64,000 nt of DNA from Luzula sylvatica (Eukaryota; Streptophyta; Magnoliopsida; Poales; Juncaceae), in the NCBI GenBank assembly GCA_946800325.1, contig OX326960.1, forward strand, positions 21,815,150-21,879,149, given 5' to 3'. Under the pieces are notes generated by a model. The model did not search any database and was not told where the DNA came from. It was given only the letters and a program-made list of their open reading frames with translations. Within the stretch, counting starts at the first letter, position 1; each line of letters starts with the position of its first letter. Position numbers and translations under genes: made by a program. Below, in pieces: positions 46,744 through 58,274 of the stretch.

Positions 46744-47280
46744 AGTAAAACTAAGATAATTTTCAGTGAAAAACTCCAAATTGATTGGATCAAATTGGCG
46801 TAGTTATATAATGAGATTATCTATGACTTTGATACATAAAGTTTTTCCATTTGAACGAATTATCAGTGTCGTTTTTATGGAATACTGAAAAGGTGCGACT
46901 GTTTGACATACAGAGACTAAAACGTCCGTATATGTCGCATCGAAACTCCAATTGAGTCCAATCCAATTGGGTTAATTAGATAATAAGATTATCTAGAACT
47001 TTCGTTCACGTTCAAAGTCGGTTGGAACAACTTAATAATTTTGTTTCAACAGAATACTGAAAAGGTGTCTGTAGTTTTCTGGTTGAAAAGGTGTATATTG
47101 GATATACTTACCTTTTCGTTTGTTCGTATTTTACTAAAACTGGTATAACTGTCAGTAGAAAATTCCGATTTGAATGGTTCAAATTGTTTTAGTTAGATAA
47201 TTAGATTATCTAGAACTTTCATGTTGTAATATATTTTATTTGAGCGAAGTATTAGTGTCGTTCTAATGAAATAACGAAAG
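46744..47280 (+). repeat. Copia-2 leader repeats homologous to LTR units
   Basis: Three units start near 46744, 46916 and 47133. They share the order A.TAAAAC, AACTCC.A.TTGA, CAAATTG, TTAG.TA.ATAATNAGATTATCTA and the GGTGCGACTGTTTGACATACAG type end with the two units in the LTR. The first pair repeats the A-B order of the LTR with the same spacing of about 172 bases. Confidence 0.75.
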
Positions 47281-47640
47281 GGTGCAGAAAAACAGTTTTT
47301 CTGCCGCCCCGGGGGCAGTTTTTGGCGCCCCGGACGCATCCCGGGCGAGGTTTTCTCGCGCCCCACGGCCCTTGCGTTACAACGGATGGGGAAGTCCGTT
47401 ATAACGGACCCTTCTCTGGATGCTGTTTTTGTTTTCGCGATAACTTTGGCTACGAAGCTCGGAAGTTTGAGTTCTTTATATCGATTTGATCGGCATCAAA
47501 AATTCTAGCATATTAGATAATTAATTATTTAGAATAGTTAATCTCCCTAAATAAATCATATGCATTTACAAATCTTGTGATAGTGATATAATATGATTAT
47601 GTCACGAATTTAGAAACATGCAATGGCATGATCCCTCATA
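47281..47640 (+). other. GC-rich structured segment of the Copia-2 leader
   Basis: A perfect hairpin, GCAGAAAAAC-A-GTTTTTCTGC (about 47283-47303), is followed by CGCCCCGGGGGCAG and CGCCCCGG motifs, then AT-rich sequence. The right-edge relative has a different palindromic GC-rich segment at the same relative place. Confidence 0.55.
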
Positions 47641-47704
47641 ATATTTAAGTCATGGAAATGCCTTCCATATTCACAACCACTATGATCGGTACTACGTCTC
47701 ACAT

Positions 47705-47882
47705 GGGTTAAGGCCAAAGCCGACATGGGTTATTGTAGTCATCGACGGGGTGGCAAGCGTTAAATAGGGACTGATAAGGGTTAAGGCCAAAGCCGACTTA
47801 TTAGTAGTTTATTTGAACGATACGATGAGTATGGTTGTGACTTAACCGTTCAAGCCAGTAAGGGTTGAGGCCAAAGCCGACT
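47705..47882 (+). repeat. Three copies of GGGTTAAGGCCAAAGCCGAC in the Copia-2 leader
   Basis: The 20-base motif, with one variant (GGGTTGAGG), occurs near 47705, 47788 and 47860 at intervals of about 75-80 bases. No frame crosses it. Confidence 0.75.
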
Positions 47883-48199
47883 TGATTGGAAGTTCGGGGC
47901 ATATATATGATGCACACACGGAACTGGGATTGTATAGGATACGATCCATCACCGAAATCCTATAAAGGTTCGAGAGTCGAATTGGATGTGATTGGATATA
48001 ATCCTACCTAAATAGCGAGATCCCACTCGTCTGCCAAAGCAACTTATGGGAGGATCGTAAAATATGGGTCTTGAGTGTTATGGACTTGGAGTCCCGTATC
48101 GGTATGAGGGTTATCGATTCGATAAAAATAACACATTCATATATTCATCACATAAGCATATAGATTAAGTACGCACGGTTAGGAGTTAATCTTCATCAT

Positions 48200-51100
48200 C
48201 CGTTTATAATTATGTTTTCAAGCAACACCAAATATATCGATGAGATCGATATGATAGATGGCTTTTGAGCCGGAATTACCGTTATTAACCTTGATAGTCA
48301 AAGAATAGTTCTTAGACTTAAAGGAACGTGTTGGACACGGAAATGGTAGATTCGGGGCTCAATGCTATGGCTTTAGAGAAAGCCGGGTTCGATAAACTTT
48401 AAGAAGGAATCGAACGATATTACGTGCCTTGTGGTGCCATGTATAGACGCAAATTTCTCAAAATTGTTTTGAGACTTAGGGTGTATATGAAATAGTTTCA
48501 AGAGCTAGAGCGCGTTGAATGGTTCGATGCGGCTCAAAGAGTAGGTTAATTTTACGACGCCTTATGGGTCTTTGATTAACACTCGTGTGTTGATGGTACG
48601 AGATTTTATCTTCGTAACCGAATATCATATGCATTCGATAGATAAGTCGATCCCGAAATTGCATATGATGCGATTTAAATTTGAATTGGAGATGCTCAGA
48701 GTATCCGAGGAATCCAATGCATAAAGATGCGTGGATGTCCTTGTAATTCAAAAGCGGGATCGAAAGAAATATATGTCTAAGGGTATTTTGGGAAAATATT
48801 TTCCAAACAGAAAGTTCGGACAAGGAGTTGTCCAAACTAATGACTCAAAAATGGTGAAATCCGAGGAGGATTAAACCTAGTAGTTGATTGCTTCTTTTGG
48901 CATTGCCGTCTTGGCCATATAAACGAGATTCGCGTATCTAGATTCCATATGATGGATTGCTAGAATCATTCGAATTAGATTCGATTGATTAATGCGATAC
49001 TTATTTATTAGGCAAGACGACAAATGGCATCATTCTCCAATGGTTGGAGAAAGATCCAACGAATTATTGGAACTTACATTCACATGTAGATGATCCGATA
49101 AGTTCCGAGGCAAGAGGAGGCTATCAGTATTTTGTTCTGTTTATGGACGGTTAAATTAGATATGGAAATATCTATTTAATGCGTGCCGAAACGGAGACTT
49201 TTGAAAGGTTCAAAGAGTTTCAAAAACGAAATACAAAATCAACTAAGCCAGAAAATCAAAGCTTTTCGATAGGATCGAGAAGGCGAGTATTTGAGCTAAA
49301 CCTTTCGATAGGATCGAAGAGGCGATATTTGAGTTATGAATATTGATGATCATTTATGATTGTGGAATCGTTTCACGATTGCCTTATTCGGAACATTGAA
49401 ATGTGTCCGAAAAGAGGAAATGAACGCATGTTGGACATGGTTCGATAAATGATAAGTCAATAGGATCTCCCAAAAATATTTTGGGGATACGCCCTTGAGA
49501 CAGCGGCACTAATGAATGGTTGCATTAAGATATGGACCATAAACCTTCTAATCGGTACAAAAGACGCCATATGAGATATGGATCGGAATGGTTCCGAAAT
49601 TGTCACTTGTACAGATTTGAGGATGTGAGTATATTTCGAAATTTGTTTAGGTTAAACTCAATCCCAAATCTGGAAATTGTTCGTGTATCCTTAAGGTAAC
49701 TAAAGGGTATTAGTTCTTACGTCCCGACGAAAATTAGATTTTCGTGGCTCGAAGAGATGCCTTCTTGGAGGAGGACTAGATGCGCACAAGTTTGGAACTT
49801 GGTGTCATTTATCTCTATGCGGGCTAGTGGGAGTAGAATAAATCTCGAAAGAGTTCGTGATTTGAAAATGAACATTGTACCGATGAAAGTTGACATGGCT
49901 TCATCAAGAGTTGATGAACGCAAGTCGAACACAGAAAGGAATTTTTCGTAGATTAAGTAGGCTATATCATAAGCCGGTAAATACGGATTTATCGAGGCTA
50001 ATGATGATAGATCGAAATCATATGATGATTCGATATCCTACAAGGATGCTATGAAAAGTTGATTCCACATGACATGGTGTCATGAAATCTGAGATTCGAT
50101 CCATGTTAATTATCAAGTTCAGAACTTGATTTCATTACTTTCTGGGTTAGACCCGTGAAATGTGAGTGGGTTTTTCAAGATGACGAACCGACATGGATAG
50201 GAATACGCATATATGTAAAGCGAGGCTTTTTGCGAAGAGTTTCATGCAATTCATAGTCGGACTATGAAGAAACGTTTTCGCATGTTGCCATGCTTTCACA
50301 TTCTCGAAATTCTGCTTGCCATGGTCGCATATTACGACTATGTGATGTGGCAAAATGGATGTCAAAACCGAATTTCTTGACAGAAATTTTATGAAAGGAT
50401 GTGTACTTGACACAACCTTACGGTTTTGTCGATTCATAAGAATCGAGGATAAGATATGCACGCTTTAACGATCCATATGATGGATTAGAGAAAGCTTCTC
50501 GGAATTGGAATTTTCGTTTTGACAAAATTATAAACTGTTATAAAATTGTCGAAACGAATGGAAATTTTGTGTACACATGAAGGTTAGTGGGAGCTGCGTT
50601 GTATTTCTTGTAACGACAAATGATTTAGACGAGACCGCTTATGAATTAAGCGTGAAGATCTATAGGATAGATCTAAGAAGTTCCTCGTTCTATGTTATAG
50701 CACATATATCGACATATTGTTGAAAATGGTTTTCAACATGTAAACTCCTTGGAGGAGATAAATCGAAATGTCGAATGGCAGAAATTTTCAACGGCTCGAT
50801 GTGAGACATCAAGCAGCGCGAAAAGTAATAATATGATGCCTTACATTTGATGTTAGGATCTATTATATCTGTCATGATATGTATGTGGCTATCCGTCGTA
50901 TACATAAGTCGTCTAATTTACCGTCAATAAATTCATGGGAATCACATGAGTTTGAATGTAATTCTATTACATAAGACTAACTCTTGTGAATGTATAATGG
51001 TTATACATTTATATACATAATGGTTATGTATATTTAAAACCCATCGGGATTTGTATTGATAGAGGTGAAGTTTATCCTTGAATACTTTGCGAAAGAATTC

Positions 51101-51710
51101 AGGATTTATTATCTATAATGGTGTGGAGGACGTGTTGGTTATAAAGAGTTATAACAAACAACAGTTTCCAAAGATGAAGCACGTCCAAATATGTAGCACG
51201 ACTTTCGATCACAAAGTGTGTACATGTTTTGCTTAAATGAAAACACGGTTATGTGGAAAGGTTCCACAAGACCAATAGTTTATGATTCTATTTACGGTGG
51301 CGAGTATATTGCGGTTATTAATCGCAAAAGGAAGTGGTATGGATCAAGGATACATGACCAAACTCTAATAGTCACGAGTTATCGGATTTATGGTTGTTTA
51401 TTGCGTGAGACGCAATAGTACAAGCCAAAAATGCCGAGGTCACAACCACTTCTAGCCAATACTCAGAAAATTTCATTTGATCCATGAAATTTTATGAAAA
51501 GATGTGATCGTAGGTATTGGAAATGTTCCAATCCTGATGATGATTAACACTAGCGGGAACGTGCGGACCCGTTTACAAGACCGCTCTCTCTAGTCGCGCG
51601 TGACTGTCATGCGATGACTATGGGTATGGAGATACCTAGAGGAGGAAGAAGAGAGTAGAGTGTAGTTATCTAATACGATAGTCCTCGCAGGTTATGGGTA
51701 TGGAGATACC
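48200..51710 (+). pseudogene. Copia-2 gag-pol remains, heavily decayed
   Basis: No long frame survives, but ordered traces remain across frames. FGIAVLAI near 48897 resembles a GAG-pre-integrase FWHCRLGH context. GGYQYFVLFMDG and ETFERFKEFQ near 49110-49220 are integrase. ALETAALMNG near 49490 is the integrase C-terminal part. AMVAYYDY followed by WQ and a KT.FL trace near 50320-50390 is RT. FCLNENTVMWKGS near 51225 and the AQAK region near 51420 are RNase H. Frameshifts and stops occur every few dozen codons, so no product can be made. Confidence 0.75.
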
Positions 51711-52829
51711 CATAGGTAAACGTTGTATCACCCAAATACTTAGTCCATATGAATGCATTCCTTTTAAAAATTTTGTTTACTTAAATTAAATATGCATTCA
51801 CCTTATATGAAAACAGTGTGCGGGTTGTGTAATATGATTGTTACATGAACCTTGATTTGAACTTGTGTGGACGTCGACATGGTTGAGGACCATGTGCAGC
51901 GAAACCGTCACACTTAAAGTGTCATTTCTAAACATCCCTAGTCGCGGATCAGCTTGCTTAAGAGAGAAGCATTTCTATTATTGGATAGACTGAACGCGTA
52001 CACTAGTACGTTTGCCGAGGAGATGATTATGTTTTGCTAATCATGGGACAATGTGCTTGTCGAATCGGGAACGTAGATATATGTTATGTTACATGTATTG
52101 GATATGACCAAAGCCGCGAGTCCATGACATGGTTTAGTCATTATAGATGGACTTGTGACGGATGGGGTTTTAGATTCTTCATACTTGAGGGGATCATTGA
52201 TTGCGTTACGTGCGTAACACAATGCTTTGATATGATCTTACGCTCACCGTAACAGGGAGTTAAAAGGGTCATCATTGGGTATTGTCCGAAACACGGAATT
52301 CAATGTGAGTCTCCAAGATAGGAATTGTTTATTCCGAAAGGAAGAGATATCTCTTAGGCGCCGCTCGATGAGTCGATTAACGAAATCTCTGGCCAGAGTC
52401 AATGATATTAATGGTTAATATCGATTGAAATTTGTTAAATCAACTCGGAATCGGGGAATAAGTATAGTTAATCAAATTATAAGGATGACTATTACCATGC
52501 CTTTTGATTAACGGATATCGCAAACAAGAGAACTAGTAACCGCTATTCGAGATAGGCACAATGATCACAATCATTTTTCGTTTTAACATGGGTAGCCATG
52601 ATGGAGTGACTAGATCCCGCTCATGGGCTTGTAGTGCCATGGAAACGGCCTACTGCCATCGTTAAACGAACCTACACGGTCACACAACAAGTCGTACTAT
52701 GTCGGGCTTGATTGCAAGTTTTTGCACATTGGATGTGCATGGCTTTAGCGTATTTGATACGCGGGCCAGATTCTCTGAAATAGTGTATATGTGATATACA
52801 TGAGTACCTTTTAGGTAAATCTGAAACTG
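51711..52829 (+). other. Copia-2 3' non-coding region
   Basis: About 1.1 kb between the RNase H traces and the purine tract with no recognisable domain. GGTATGGAGATACC-type palindromic motifs occur near 51625 and 51695. Confidence 0.5.
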
Positions 52830-52839
52830 AGTGGGAGAC
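52830..52839 (+). promoter_or_regulatory. Copia-2 polypurine tract
   Basis: AGTGGGAGAC directly precedes the TG of the 3' LTR, where plus-strand priming should start. Confidence 0.75.
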
Positions 52840-53937
52840 TGAAGGAAATACAGTTTTGGATCATCGCTAAAATGGTACGTAGGACAAACGAACGTACGCG
52901 TTCGTGGGCATACGAAACAGATTAGTAAAACTGGTATAACTTTCAGTAGGAAACTCCGATTTGAATGGTTCAAATTGGGTTAGTTAGATAATGTGATTAT
53001 CTAGAACTTTCATGTTGTAATATATTTCATTTGAGCGAAGTATCAGTATCGTTCTAATGAAATACCGAAAGGGTGCGACAGTTTGACATACAGTCAGTAA
53101 AACGGCCGTAACTTCCGGGTCCGAACTCCAATTGGGCTGGGCCAAATTAAGTTGGAAAGATAATTAGATTATCTACAACTTTCGTAAATGTTCAAAGTCG
53201 GTTGGAACGATTTAATATTTTCGTTCTGACAGATTACTGAAAGGGTGTATGCAGTTTTCTGTTTGAAAAGGTGTATAGAAGATATACATACCTTTTGGCC
53301 CATCCTTATCCTATGGAGTATATATAGGATGTTTCTCTCTCTCTCTCTCATCAGTCCAACCAGTTGAATAATTAGATTAGTTCAACCAGAAAATTAATGG
53401 AGTTAATTTAGAATTAATTCAGAAATTAAGAGACTCTAATCACTTGATGAAAGAGTGCGAAGAGATTGAGAGAGAAGGAGAAAAGAGTTTTCTCCGTCTA
53501 GAGAATCGAAACGCAATCATGCAAGTTCGCCGGTGCATCGTCTAGGCAGATGTATCCGCGACCGAGGTGCTACGACTCACGGTGGATACGGGTAGAGGAG
53601 CGACACATGTGGCTCTTCGTTGTGATCAAACCGGAGAAGTAATCGAGTAACGGGCTGTGGAATCATGCGGGCATGGAACGCACGAAGACAACCCGAGGCG
53701 TGTCGAAACGGTGGGAGACGTGCGGTATGGGACGTACGGGCTAGTCACCAACGTGACACCGAAGGAAATAGAAGGCGGCGATCAACCCTTCGTGTGCCAT
53801 CAATTTGGCACTGGTATGAATCTGTCCTTCTATTCGCATCGTACCCTCGAAGTCGTGGCGTGATCTCGGGAATCGGGGAATCGAACCGGGCCTACATATC
53901 CGCTGCGCGGGCCCGGGGTCGAGGATATTCCCCTACA
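52840..53937 (+). repeat. Copia-2 3' LTR
   Basis: Aligns to the 5' LTR over its full length with about 16 substitutions by eye and four extra bases in the CT repeat near 53337-53350. Followed by the CAAAA duplication. Confidence 0.93.
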
Positions 53938-54795
53938 CAAAACAACAACATCAACACAGGCAGGCATAGAGATACTACAGTTAAAGAATGATATGCTACA
54001 AATGTCTAACACGGAACAGGAAGATGATATTAAATGGAGATGGAAAACAGACGGATTATTCTCTACGAAAAGTATGTACGATTTTCTCATAAGAGGAGTA
54101 AATACAATTACCACTCATAATAGCATTTGGAAAATTAAAGCACAACCCAAGATAAAATGCTTCGTTTGGTTATGCGCCAATAATGCGATATTAACGGTTG
54201 ACAACTTGATCAAGAGGGGATGGCAAATTCCAAATAGATGCATATTATGTAAGCAACAAGGAGAAACCGTATATCATATAGTTAATAAATGCCCATACAC
54301 GGTAGCAGTATTGACGGGACTGGATGTAAGTTATAATCGTCAGATCATATCAGAAACAAACATTATCCAAGTACTAATAGACCACACAACAAATGGAGAC
54401 AAGAAGACCATAGTGGCATACGGGATACATAATATATGGAAGGAAAGATGTATGCGAATATTTCAAGAGAAAGCGATAACATATAAGCAATTAGTCTTCG
54501 ACATCTAGTTAGAAATTAATACATATCTTCAAAGTATAAGGAGTAAAGTTAATATGCAAATATAAGCTCAAAAGGTGTGGTTAACCGAGAAAAAACCAAC
54601 TTTGTAAATACCCTTGTAAATACCATGGTTACTTTGTAACTATATATCAATATAGTTTTGGGTGCGGGGCATTGAACCCGCCTCAATTAATCAAAAAAAT
54701 AAAAATAAAAAATAAAATATTGAAGTTCATTTTTCTTGTTTGAATTTAAAAATCTAATATTAACACAAAAATCAGTCCAATGTAATATAATTCAA

Positions 54796-57700
54796 CTTCC
54801 GAGGACATTACGCGAAGGAGTGCTGGTCCGAGAAAAAGGTAAAAGAAAATGCCAACCGAGTAGAGAAGGAGGCAAATGATGGTGTTCTCATGATGGCTCA
54901 CAAAGACACCACATCTGAGAGCGATACAATCTGGTACCTCGACACCGGCGCAAGCAACCACATGTGCGGGCACAAACACCTTTTCGTAGAGATGAAGGAG
55001 CTAGACGATGGGCACGTGTCATTTGGTGATGCGTCAAAGGTCCAAGTAAAGGGTAAAGGTAAAATTCGATTATATCAGAAGGATGGTAAAGAAGGACATA
55101 TCAAAAATGTCTATTACATGCCTGAGATGAAGAGCAACATAATCAGCATGGGGCAACTATTGGAGAGAGGATACTCGGTCTTCATGAAAGATCGAACGAT
55201 GCAGCTGAAGGACGATCGAGGTCAATTGGTTGCGCGTGTTGAGATGGCGAAGAATCGAATGTTCAAGCTCAACCTGAGAAGTGTGCATAGAATGTGCTTA
55301 CGAGTCGATATGGAGGACAAAGCTTGGCTCTGGCATTTGCGGTTTGGACACTTGCACTATGGAGGCTTGCGAGAGTTGGCCAAGAAGGACATGGTGCACG
55401 GTCTGCCAGATATGGACTACACGAACAGATTTTGTGAAGGTTGCGTACTCGGTAAACATGCAACAATCCCATTTCAGAAGAAGGCGAAATATGAAGCAGC
55501 AAACCCTCTCGAGCTGGTGCACACCGACATTTGTGGTCCGATCACACCAAAATCGTTTAGTGAGAAAAGGTATTTTATTACATTCGTTGATGATTACACT
55601 AGGAGGACCTGGGTTTATTTTTTGAAGGAAAAATCCGAGGCATTCGAAGTGTTCAAGAGGTTCAATGTGCTTGTCGAGAAGATGACCGGGCGATACATCA
55701 AAGCCTTGCGGTCAGATAGAGGCGGTGAGTACACGTCAACCACATTTACGAGCTTTTGTGAGGAGCAAGGGATTAAGAGATTTTTGACTGCGCCATACTC
55801 GCCTCAGCAAAATGGTGTGGCCGAGAGGAAGAACCGGACCATTCTCGACATGGTTCGGTCGATGTTGAAGAGCAAAGGAGTGCCAACAGAATTTTGGGCC
55901 GAGGCGGTACAGTGTGCGGTGTATGTACATAATCGATGTCCTCATGCGAAATTAGGCGAGAAAACATCTCAAGAAGCTTGGAGTAGTCAGAAACCGACGG
56001 TGTCGCATTTCAAGGTGTTCGAAAGTGTGGCATATGCACATGTACCGGATCAAAGGAGGACGAAGCTCGATGATAAAAGCAAGAAGTTCGTGTTCATTGG
56101 ATATGACGAGAAAACGAAGGCATACAAGTTGTACGACCCGATTGAAAGAAAGGTTGTGGTGAGTCGAGATGTTCATGTGAATGAGAAGAGCGCATGGGAC
56201 TGGAGTAAGAAGTGCGAGATGGACGATGAGGACGCCGAGTCAGACGAGTCCGAGAAAGAAGAATCCTCAGCTACTGTACCGACTAGTCCCGCAATACCTG
56301 ATGAAGAAGACGAGCCGCGACAGACGCGCACAAGGAGCCTACAAGAGCTGTACGATGCAACCAGTGAGGTACTTCTTGTTTGTCTTTTGGCAGATGCGGA
56401 GAATATTTCCTTTGAAAAAGCCATGAGAAACAAAAAATGGCAAGCCGCGATGGATGAAGAGATTGGGGCTATCGAGAAAAACAAGACGTGATACCAAAAG
56501 AATGCAGGCCCATAGGAGTCAAGTGGGTGTACAAGAAGAAGATGAATGCTCAAGGCGAGATCGAAAGGTACAAGGCTCGATTGGTGGCGAAGGGGTATCG
56601 GCAACAGGCCGGTATTGATTACGATGAGGTTTTCGCTCCTGTTGCGAGAATGGAGATGATCCGACTTCTCATATCTCAAGCAGCTCAATTCAAGTGGCCG
56701 ATCTACCAAATGGACGTGAAATCAGCATTTCTGAATGGCGTGCTCGAAGAAGAAGTCTATGTCGAGCGACCACCTGGTTACGTGAAAACTGGAAAAGAAG
56801 AAAAGGTGTTGAAGTTGAGAAAGACGTTGTACGGGCTCAAACAGACACCTCGAGCATGGAATACCCGAATCGACACATACTTCAAGAAGAGCAGCTTTGT
56901 ACAATGCCCATACAAGCATGCATTGTACGTGAGAAAGAATGAAAAAGACGTGTTGTTTGTTGCTCTCTATGTTGATGATCTGATTTTCATGGGGAGTAAT
57001 GAGAAGATGGCGAAGGAATTCAAATAAGCGATGAAAGGAGAATTCGAGATGACATATTTGGGTATGATGAAATACTTCCTTGGCCTCGAAGTTAAACAAG
57101 GTGAGTCAGGAATTTTTGTATCACAGGAGGCGTACGCGAAGAAAATATTCTGAAGATGTACAAGATGGAGGACAGCAACCCAGTGACGACCCCGATGGAG
57201 ATCGGTGCGAAACTCTCTAAATTTGAGGGAGGAGACAGAGTTGATCCGAGCAAATTTCGAAGTTTGGTTGGGAGTTTGCGGTACCTTACTTGCACTAGGC
57301 CCGACATTGCGTATAGTGTTGGGGTGGTGAGCCGATTCATGGAGGAACCGAGGCATTCACACTGGAAAGCGATAAAAAGGATTCTTCGGTACATTCGAGG
57401 TACTGAATCACTCGGGTTATACTACTCGAGGACGGACGAATACAAGTTGGTGGGCTACTCGGACAGTGATTGGTGTGGAGATGTTGACGATCGAAAAAGC
57501 ACAGCAGGTTATGTGTTCTTCATGGGAGATACTGCATTTACGTGGCTTTCGAAGAAACAGCCAATAGTGACGCTATTGACGTGCGAGACTGAATACGTGG
57601 CAGCATCGTGGTGTGTGTGCCATGCGACATGGTTAAGGAATTTGTTGCACGAGTTGAAGATGACGCAACACGACGCGACCGAGATACGAGTCGACAATAA

Positions 57701-57938
57701 ATCCGCAATCGAGCTAGCAAAGAATCCGGTCCATCATGAGAGGAGTAAGCACATTGATGTGCGTTTTCATTTCATTCGAGAGCAGGCGAAGAAAGGCGAT
57801 ATGCGAATGATTCATGTGGCGAGCCAGGATCAGGTAGCAGACTTATTCACGAAGCCGCTTCCGACAGCGCTGTTCGAGAACTTCAAGACGATGATCGGGA
57901 TGAAGAACAGGCTTGAGCTTAAGGGAGAAATTTGTTAA
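54796..57938 (+). pseudogene. Copia-3 pol, three or four lesions
   Basis: The frame 54890-56491 carries the protease motif WYLDTGASNHM (catalytic D near residue 18), GAG-pre-integrase WLWHLRFGH and CEGCVLGKH, integrase HTDICGP, LRSDRGGEY and NGVAERKNR (D, D, E), and the integrase C-terminal KKFVFIGYDEKTKAYKLYDP. A frameshift near 56490 leads into RT (56488-57027) with [27 protein letters not shown] and [12 protein letters not shown] (YVDD present). Stops at 57025-57027 and near 57151 precede RNase H (57156-57938) with SDWCGDVDDRKSTAGYVF, ETEYVAAS and RSKHIDVRFHFIRE. The last codons overlap the LTR start. Confidence 0.88.
57920..57932 (+). promoter_or_regulatory. Copia-3 polypurine tract
   Basis: TAAGGGAGAAATT lies immediately before the LTR TG. 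Confidence 0.75.
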
Positions 57939-58274
57939 AAATCCCAAGCCCAATTAAATATTTATCATGTTTAATTAGCCCAAATAATTTTAGGGAAAGA
58001 TTATTTTAAGGAAAGAAAGTTAGGAAATAATTATGGGGCAGATTTTAATTATAAGGAAATTAGTTTAGGAAATAGTTTTTAAGGCAATGTTTAATTTCTT
58101 GTATCTCAAGTTTATGGAGCCTATAAATAGGGCTTGGATGGTTAGCAATAACATATCAAATATCAATTAGAAAAGAGAGAAAGACTTGTAAGAGACTATT
58201 AGAATTATAAAAGACAGTTTTGTTTATTAGAAATTCCTATTAGAAATCCATATTCGAATCCCGTATTACCAACA
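57933..58274 (+). repeat. Copia-3 3' LTR, 342 bp
   Basis: It starts TGTTAAAAATCC and ends TTACCAACA, with TGTT/AACA inverted ends. A TATAAATA box lies at 58122-58129. No second LTR exists in the window. Confidence 0.85.

Larger units (their letters stand above)
45371..53937 (+). mobile_element. Copia-2: LTR retrotransposon with near-identical LTRs and decayed coding region
   Basis: LTRs are 45371-46464 (1094 bp) and 52840-53937 (1098 bp). They start TGAAGGAAAT, end CCCCTACA and are flanked by the perfect 5-bp repeat CAAAA (45366-45370 and 53938-53942). A primer-binding site and a purine tract lie at the right places. Integrase, RT and RNase H traces occur in Copia order. By eye the LTRs differ by about 16 substitutions and one 4-bp CT-repeat indel, about 1.5 percent. 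Confidence 0.93.
42535..54508 (+). pseudogene. LINE-5 ORF2, open on both sides of the Copia-2 insertion
   Basis: The left exon-like part (42535-45370) encodes endonuclease motifs YGPNE, IGDFN (about residue 112) and SSDHIPL (about 193). RT motifs follow: TPGPDGF, KADIAKAFDTVSWEF (catalytic D near 549), RQGDALSPLLF and YYADDSIFF (YADD near 650). The right part (53943-54508) encodes AQPKIKCFVWL...RCILC...HIVNKC (zf-RVT) and a C-terminal WKERC. The two parts total 3402 bases, divisible by three, and share a frame across the insertion with no other stop. All polymerase aspartates are present. The first few dozen bases of the listed frame may be flanking sequence. Confidence 0.85.
42550..54719 (+). 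mobile_element. LINE-5: recent 5'-truncated LINE split by Copia-2
   Basis: Endonuclease (from just inside its N-terminus) and RT lie at 42535-45370. The C-terminal zf-RVT part lies at 53943-54508, with a 3' UTR and an A-rich tail (about 54694-54719). Copia-2 with a CAAAA duplication separates the halves. LINE sequence is about 3.6 kb without the insert. ORF1 and the first roughly 30 endonuclease residues are missing, as is usual for 5' truncation. I found no target duplication around the LINE itself. Confidence 0.88.
54796..58274 (+). mobile_element. Copia-3: Ty1/copia element lacking its 5' LTR and most of gag
   Basis: It begins inside the gag zinc knuckle (GHYAKEC) and continues through protease, integrase, RT, RNase H, purine tract and a 342-bp 3' LTR. 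The 5' LTR and most of gag are deleted. Base composition and domain variants differ from Copia-1 and Copia-2. The left boundary lies less than 100 bases after the LINE-5 tail. Confidence 0.88.
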
